From Lentibacillus jeotgali (lineage in GTDB: Bacteria > Bacillota > Bacilli > Bacillales > Amphibacillaceae), in the NCBI RefSeq assembly GCF_000224785.1, contig NZ_AGAV01000015.1, positions 62,001 to 126,000 on the forward strand: a DNA stretch of 64,000 nt. The letters run 5' to 3'. Numbering within the stretch: position 1 is the stretch's first letter; every line of letters starts with the position of its first letter. This document shows positions 62,274-64,000 of this stretch, piece by piece. A model generated the notes under the pieces. The model made no database searches. It had not been told where the DNA came from and saw only the letters and a program-made list of their open reading frames with translations. A program made the position numbers and the translations under genes.

Positions 62274-63605
62274 TTGTTCGGTTATTCAATGGTTCAAACG
62301 ATACGTGCCAATGCCGGCAAAATGGATAAGGAACTCCGGGGCAGGATACTGAATTTATACAAACCATTCCAATGGACACCCTGTTTCCTGCACAAACTGC
62401 TTGAAGGCTCGTTTAGGTGGTTCAGGAAACTATCATTGATTATCGAATTTGAAAATGATTGCCATGAGGCGGGATGTTCAGAGGTCAGGCAAGTAACCGA
62501 TGGCCGCTTTCGTCATAAATTTCGGCATGAGTTTCCACGTATATCGTGCTGCAGCGTGGAAGTGACCCCCAAGGGGCTTGAGGAGCTCTTGTCAAATTGC
62601 AGTGTTATAAGGCGGATTTATATGAACCGGGAAGTTCATGCACTTCTGGATGTGGCAACAGACGCCATCAATGCCCGGGATATCAGTCATGGTGGTACTG
62701 AATTATCGGGTGAAGGCGTATCAATAGCAGTGATTGATACAGGCATTCACCCGCACCAAGACCTGTCTGGAAGGATTAAAGCATTCGCTGATTTTGTCAA
62801 TGACCGGACTGATCCGTATGATGATAATGGACATGGTACCCATTGTGCTGGCGATGCAGCTGGCGACGGGTCGTCCTCTTCGTCAAAATACCAAGCACCG
62901 GCACACCAGGCCGATCTGATTGGTGTAAAGGTTCTGAACAGAATAGGATCTGGATCACTTGAAACGATCATACGAGGGGTTGAATGGTGCATTCAATACA
63001 ACGAAGATAACCCGGATGCCCCGATTGATATCATCAGCATGTCACTTGGCAGTGAAGCCGGTTCTTACAACATTGAAGATGATGATCCCATGGTCAAGGT
63101 TGTTGAAAAAGCCTGGAATGAAGGGATTACTATGTGTGTAGCCGCCGGCAATTCCGGGCCGGATCCGCAAACCATCTCCAGCCCGGGTGTCAGCGATCAG
63201 GTGATTACTGTTGGCGCACTGGATGATAAAAATACAGCAGACACACGAACCGATGATACGGTCGCTGAATTTTCCGGAAGAGGGCCGACGGTATATGGAG
63301 AGGTAAAGCCGGACATTTTGGCCCCAGGCGTCAATATTGTGTCGCTTCGTGCACCGAATTCTTACCTCGATAAATCACAAAAATCCGGTCGTGTCGGAAA
63401 TGATTATTTCACATTATCAGGCACATCGATGGCGACCCCCATCTGCGCAGGCGCTGTCGCATTAATGAAGCAGGCTTTCCCGGACGCCTCCCCCGATCAA
63501 CTCAAAACCCTTCTCAAAAATGGTGCTGATCTTTGGACTGACAAAGACCCGAATGTTTATGGCGCAGGTTATTTGAATGCAGCGAACACAATCAACGAAT
63601 CATAG
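62274..63605 (+). CDS. aprX: Subtilisin-like serine protease AprX
   Basis: An S8 protease of 443 residues close to B. subtilis AprX, an intracellular-type subtilase. Catalytic Asp is in AVIDTGIHPH near residue 152, His in DDNGHGTHCAGD near 186 and Ser in LSGTSMATPICAG near 382. A 130-residue N-terminal region replaces a signal peptide; no secretion signal is visible. The start is TTG at 62274 (MFGYSMVQTI) after AAAGGTGG, matching the B. subtilis N-terminus. Longer in-frame starts lack a site. Confidence 0.95.
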   Translation: MFGYSMVQTIRANAGKMDKELRGRILNLYKPFQWTPCFLHKLLEGSFRWFRKLSLIIEFENDCHEAGCSEVRQVTDGRFRHKFRHEFPRISCCSVEVTPKGLEELLSNCSVIRRIYMNREVHALLDVATDAINARDISHGGTELSGEGVSIAVIDTGIHPHQDLSGRIKAFADFVNDRTDPYDDNGHGTHCAGDAAGDGSSSSSKYQAPAHQADLIGVKVLNRIGSGSLETIIRGVEWCIQYNEDNPDAPIDIISMSLGSEAGSYNIEDDDPMVKVVEKAWNEGITMCVAAGNSGPDPQTISSPGVSDQVITVGALDDKNTADTRTDDTVAEFSGRGPTVYGEVKPDILAPGVNIVSLRAPNSYLDKSQKSGRVGNDYFTLSGTSMATPICAGAVALMKQAFPDASPDQLKTLLKNGADLWTDKDPNVYGAGYLNAANTINES

Positions 63606-63633
63606 CAGGCAGGCTCTGACCTGCTTTTTTTTT
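63605..63633 (+). terminator. Terminator after aprX
   Basis: Stem GCAGG / CCTGC followed by T9, overlapping the last base of the stop codon. Confidence 0.85.
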
Positions 63634-63769
63634 ATCTGATCTGATCCGTTCTTACTAAAGTCTATTTTATCTATAGGTTAAAAGCATGATTTTTCTAAAA
63701 ATTAAACAAATTATTAGTACATTTTATTATAATTAAAATATTAAAAATAATAAAGGATGTGAAGATAAC

Positions 63770-64000
63770 ATGATGGTAAAAGATTACGCGAAGAAAATGT
63801 TTTTATTTTTCCTGTTGACAATGGTTGTCGTCATACCATTTGCTGACCAGGACCAATCTTTTGTATCAGCATCCAAAGATACTGCGGAAAAATCTGAGCA
63901 AACCGTGACAACCAAAACAATTGCTGAAGAGCAGGGTTTGGCGGACAAGCTTGATGCAATTCTGGAACATAACAGTCTAGACGGTACAAGTGTGAGTGTT
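63770..64000 (+). CDS. Start of an exported protein, probably D-Ala-D-Ala carboxypeptidase (S13)
   Basis: The first 77 codons only. MMVKDYAKKMFLFFLLTMV is a signal peptide with a hydrophobic core and FVSASKD near the cleavage site. EQGLADKLDAILEHNSLDG and TSVSV resemble the start of the mature part of PBP4-type carboxypeptidases (DacC). The ATG at 63770 or 63773 follows AAAGGATGTGAA. The rest lies beyond the window, so the family is an inference. Confidence 0.6.
   Translation, partial: MMVKDYAKKMFLFFLLTMVVVIPFADQDQSFVSASKDTAEKSEQTVTTKTIAEEQGLADKLDAILEHNSLDGTSVSV

Overview
The window is the replication-origin region of a low-to-moderate GC Firmicute, very probably a halotolerant member of the Bacillaceae in the Virgibacillus / Lentibacillus / Oceanobacillus neighbourhood (inference from gene order, protein similarity to Bacillus subtilis families, AGGAGG ribosome-binding sites, and sporulation and S8 protease genes; the genus is not proven). 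Gene direction flips at the origin: nearly everything left of about 17.7 kb is on the minus strand and most of what lies to the right is on the plus strand, as expected for leading-strand coding.

Left arm (1-17.7 kb), read outward from oriC: dnaA, dnaN, yaaA, recF, remB, gyrB, gyrA, then yaaC (opposed), guaB, dacA, pdxS-pdxT, a serine T-box with serS, tRNA-Ser(UGA), and a second T-box whose target gene runs off the edge. Unlike B. subtilis, no rRNA operon lies between gyrA and guaB. The bipartite oriC is visible: a cluster of DnaA boxes between dnaA and rpmH (17.78-18.14 kb), and a second cluster between dnaA and dnaN with six tandem DnaA-trios next to a DnaA box.

Right arm: rpmH-rnpA-yidC-jag, mnmE-mnmG-rsmG, noc, soj-spo0J with two canonical parS sites (one inside a downstream coding region), a cysteine-desulfurase-like gene, a DUF554 membrane protein, a probable unannotated small RNA, yyaC, a YkvI-like transporter, an MscS channel, a DUF951 protein, ychF, and rpsF-ssb-rpsR. 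A minus-strand molybdate ABC operon follows, then yybS-gdpP-rplI-dnaC, purA, an M23 peptidase with a WalR box, the walRKHIJ-htrA cluster, a lactate-utilisation block (lctP-lutR-lutABC) behind a 43-bp perfect palindrome, and a mixed tail: DoxX-like protein, a small membrane protein, pterin carbinolamine dehydratase, GNAT acetyltransferase, aprX, and the start of a probable carboxypeptidase.

The least explained sequence is intergenic. Two dispersed repeat families occur several times. Family A has a core hairpin of the type CATTCAGTGGGG-loop-CCCCACTGAATG and copies near 0.8, 20.5, 24.9, 33.0 and 38.6 kb. Family B starts GAGGTTGGGACAAAAG; it has a 244-bp copy with inverted ends at 14.7 kb and three short copies that sit as terminators after genes at 46.9, 54.1 and 61.5 kb. 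Extra DnaA-box groups lie at 20.35 kb and 59.7 kb. I found no CRISPR array, prophage, insertion sequence or defence island; the window is mainly conserved core genome, and the novelty candidates are RNA and DNA elements rather than a new protein system.
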